NCBI GenBank assembly: GCA_964519145.1 | Contig: CAZFHL010000007.1 | Span: 1 to 22,150 of the forward strand | Length of the DNA: 22,150 nt | Direction: 5' to 3' | DNA from: CAZFHL01 sp964519145 | Lineage (GTDB): Bacteria > Patescibacteriota > Minisyncoccia > Phycocordibacterales > WO2-35-19 | Shown: piece after piece, positions 21,556 through 22,150 of the stretch | Layout of the letters: each line of letters opens with the position of its first letter | Position numbering within the stretch: position 1 is the first letter of the stretch | Notes under the pieces: generated by a model | Told to the model about the DNA's origin: nothing | The model's input: the letters and a program-made list of their open reading frames with translations, nothing else | The model's database searches: none | Translations under genes and position numbers: made by a program

Positions 21556-22044
21556 ATGAATAGTAAAGAAGAAAAAGAATTAGTGGTTATATTAAACAAC
21601 ATAAGGAGCAACGAAAATGTTGGTTCAATTTTTCGTACATCTGACGCGGTTTCTGTAAAAGAAATAGTTTTATGTGGTTATACACCAACTCCAAAAGATC
21701 GTTTTAATAGGGTAAATAAGGGGTTTGTCAAAGCTTCTTTGGGGGCAGAAGAAACTGTGAAATGGTCAAAAGAAGAATATTTAGACAGTGCCGTTTTAAA
21801 ATTAAAAGAAAAAGGTTTTGTGATTGTTGCGGTGGAACAAAATGCAAATTCAATAGATTATAAAGATGTTTTAAATAATGTAAACACAAATAAAATAGCT
21901 TTGGTTTTTGGCAACGAAGTTTCTGGATTGTCTCAAGTGGAATTGGGTTTATGTGATTTTATAGCAGAATTACCAATGAAAGGCAAAAAAGAATCTCTAA
22001 ATGTAGCTGTTTGCGCAGGTATTGTTTTGTACAGTATTTTTTAA
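21556..22044 (+). CDS. SpoU/TrmH-family RNA 2'-O-methyltransferase
   Basis: A 162-residue SPOUT-fold methyltransferase using S-adenosylmethionine to methylate a ribose 2'-OH in tRNA or rRNA. All three family motifs are present: NIRSNENVGSIFRTSDA (motif 1, about 14-30, with the catalytic-site arginine), ALVFGNEVSGLS (motif 2, about 115-126) and ELPMKGKKESLNVAVCAGIVLYSI (motif 3, about 138-161). It is short, lacking N-terminal extra RNA-binding domains such as L30e, so it most resembles the minimal TrmH/TrmL-like core. The target nucleotide cannot be told. No Shine-Dalgarno. Confidence 0.92.
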   Translation: MNSKEEKELVVILNNIRSNENVGSIFRTSDAVSVKEIVLCGYTPTPKDRFNRVNKGFVKASLGAEETVKWSKEEYLDSAVLKLKEKGFVIVAVEQNANSIDYKDVLNNVNTNKIALVFGNEVSGLSQVELGLCDFIAELPMKGKKESLNVAVCAGIVLYSIF

Positions 22045-22060
22045 TCATCAAACCTCTTCC

Positions 22061-22150
22061 AAAAGTCTTTCTTAGTGTAGTTTTTGATAGACACACATAA
22101 AAATCTGCTGATTTTTTGCTATGCTCGTCTCAGCCAGACTTGCGCAAGTC
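22061..22150 (-). repeat. folded intergenic element, copy 3 (truncated by window end)
   Basis: Read on the minus strand, this begins with a GC-rich part (14-bp palindrome GACTTGCGCAAGTC at 22137-22150 then GGCTGAGACGAGC), an AT hairpin AAAAATC, loop AGCA, GATTTTT (22099-22116), GTGTG, and an arm ending AGAAAGACTTTT (22061-22072). That last 12-mer is identical to the end of copy 1 (13682-13693), and the order of parts is the same as in copies 1 and 2. The other arm must lie beyond the window. Confidence 0.5.

Noticed and set aside
1..22150. CRISPR arrays, prophage or insertion-sequence transposase genes
   Set aside because: No regularly spaced repeats, phage structural genes or transposase motifs were seen on either strand.

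Overview
This is an extremely AT-rich bacterial window around a chromosomal replication origin. The gene order rpmH-rnpA-yidC diverging from dnaA-dnaN, compact genes, and lineage-typical proteins (S23 four-helix-bundle protein, reduced replication factors) suggest a Patescibacteria/CPR genome, probably Parcubacteria-like. This placement is an inference. TGA acts as a normal stop (end of dnaA at 2676, end of the gene at 20070), so the UGA-glycine code of Gracilibacteria and Absconditabacteria is not used. Most genes have no Shine-Dalgarno sequence, and at least two have promoter-like -10 boxes so close to the start codon that a leaderless mRNA is likely.

Layout. 1-1216: yidC, rnpA and rpmH on the minus strand. 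1217-2871: DnaA boxes on both sides of dnaA, with a probable oriC in the dnaA-dnaN gap. 2872-7603: dnaN, a small DciA/DUF721-like gene, a class A penicillin-binding protein on the minus strand, and tyrS. 7597-9403: a 27-bp hairpin shared by tyrS and a small acidic ORF, then ruvC, an S23 cassette and yebC on the minus strand. 9511-10731: a RelBE-like toxin-antitoxin operon with a palindromic operator, then a P-loop kinase gene split by an in-frame TAA. 10867-13527: a 516-residue protein of uncertain function, and ruvB on the minus strand. 13528-14141: a gene-free stretch with a repeat element and a strongly promoted, highly structured candidate ncRNA. 14142-16719: pilB-like ATPase, a second repeat element and a lipoprotein gene. 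16797-20358: tsaE, polA without a recognisable proofreading domain, a HolA collar-domain-like gene, tRNA-Lys(TTT) and a 54-residue ORF. 20431-21047: three tiny envelope-protein genes ending in a strong terminator. 21079-22150: a DoxX-like membrane protein, a SpoU-family RNA methyltransferase, and a third repeat copy cut by the window end.

The genes are mostly housekeeping: replication initiation and clamp, repair (RuvB, RuvC, PolA), translation (TyrRS, TsaE, L34, RNase P protein, tRNA-Lys), membrane insertion, peptidoglycan synthesis and type IV pili. The less ordinary content is: (1) a family of about 120-nt folded intergenic elements whose stems differ in sequence but keep the same architecture; (2) a roughly 320-nt structured RNA candidate with a near-consensus promoter, not recognised as a known class; (3) four genes with strong Shine-Dalgarno sequences in a genome where the rest have none, suggesting acquisition from another lineage or a separate translation class; (4) minimal versions of replication proteins (DciA-like, HolA-like, PolA).
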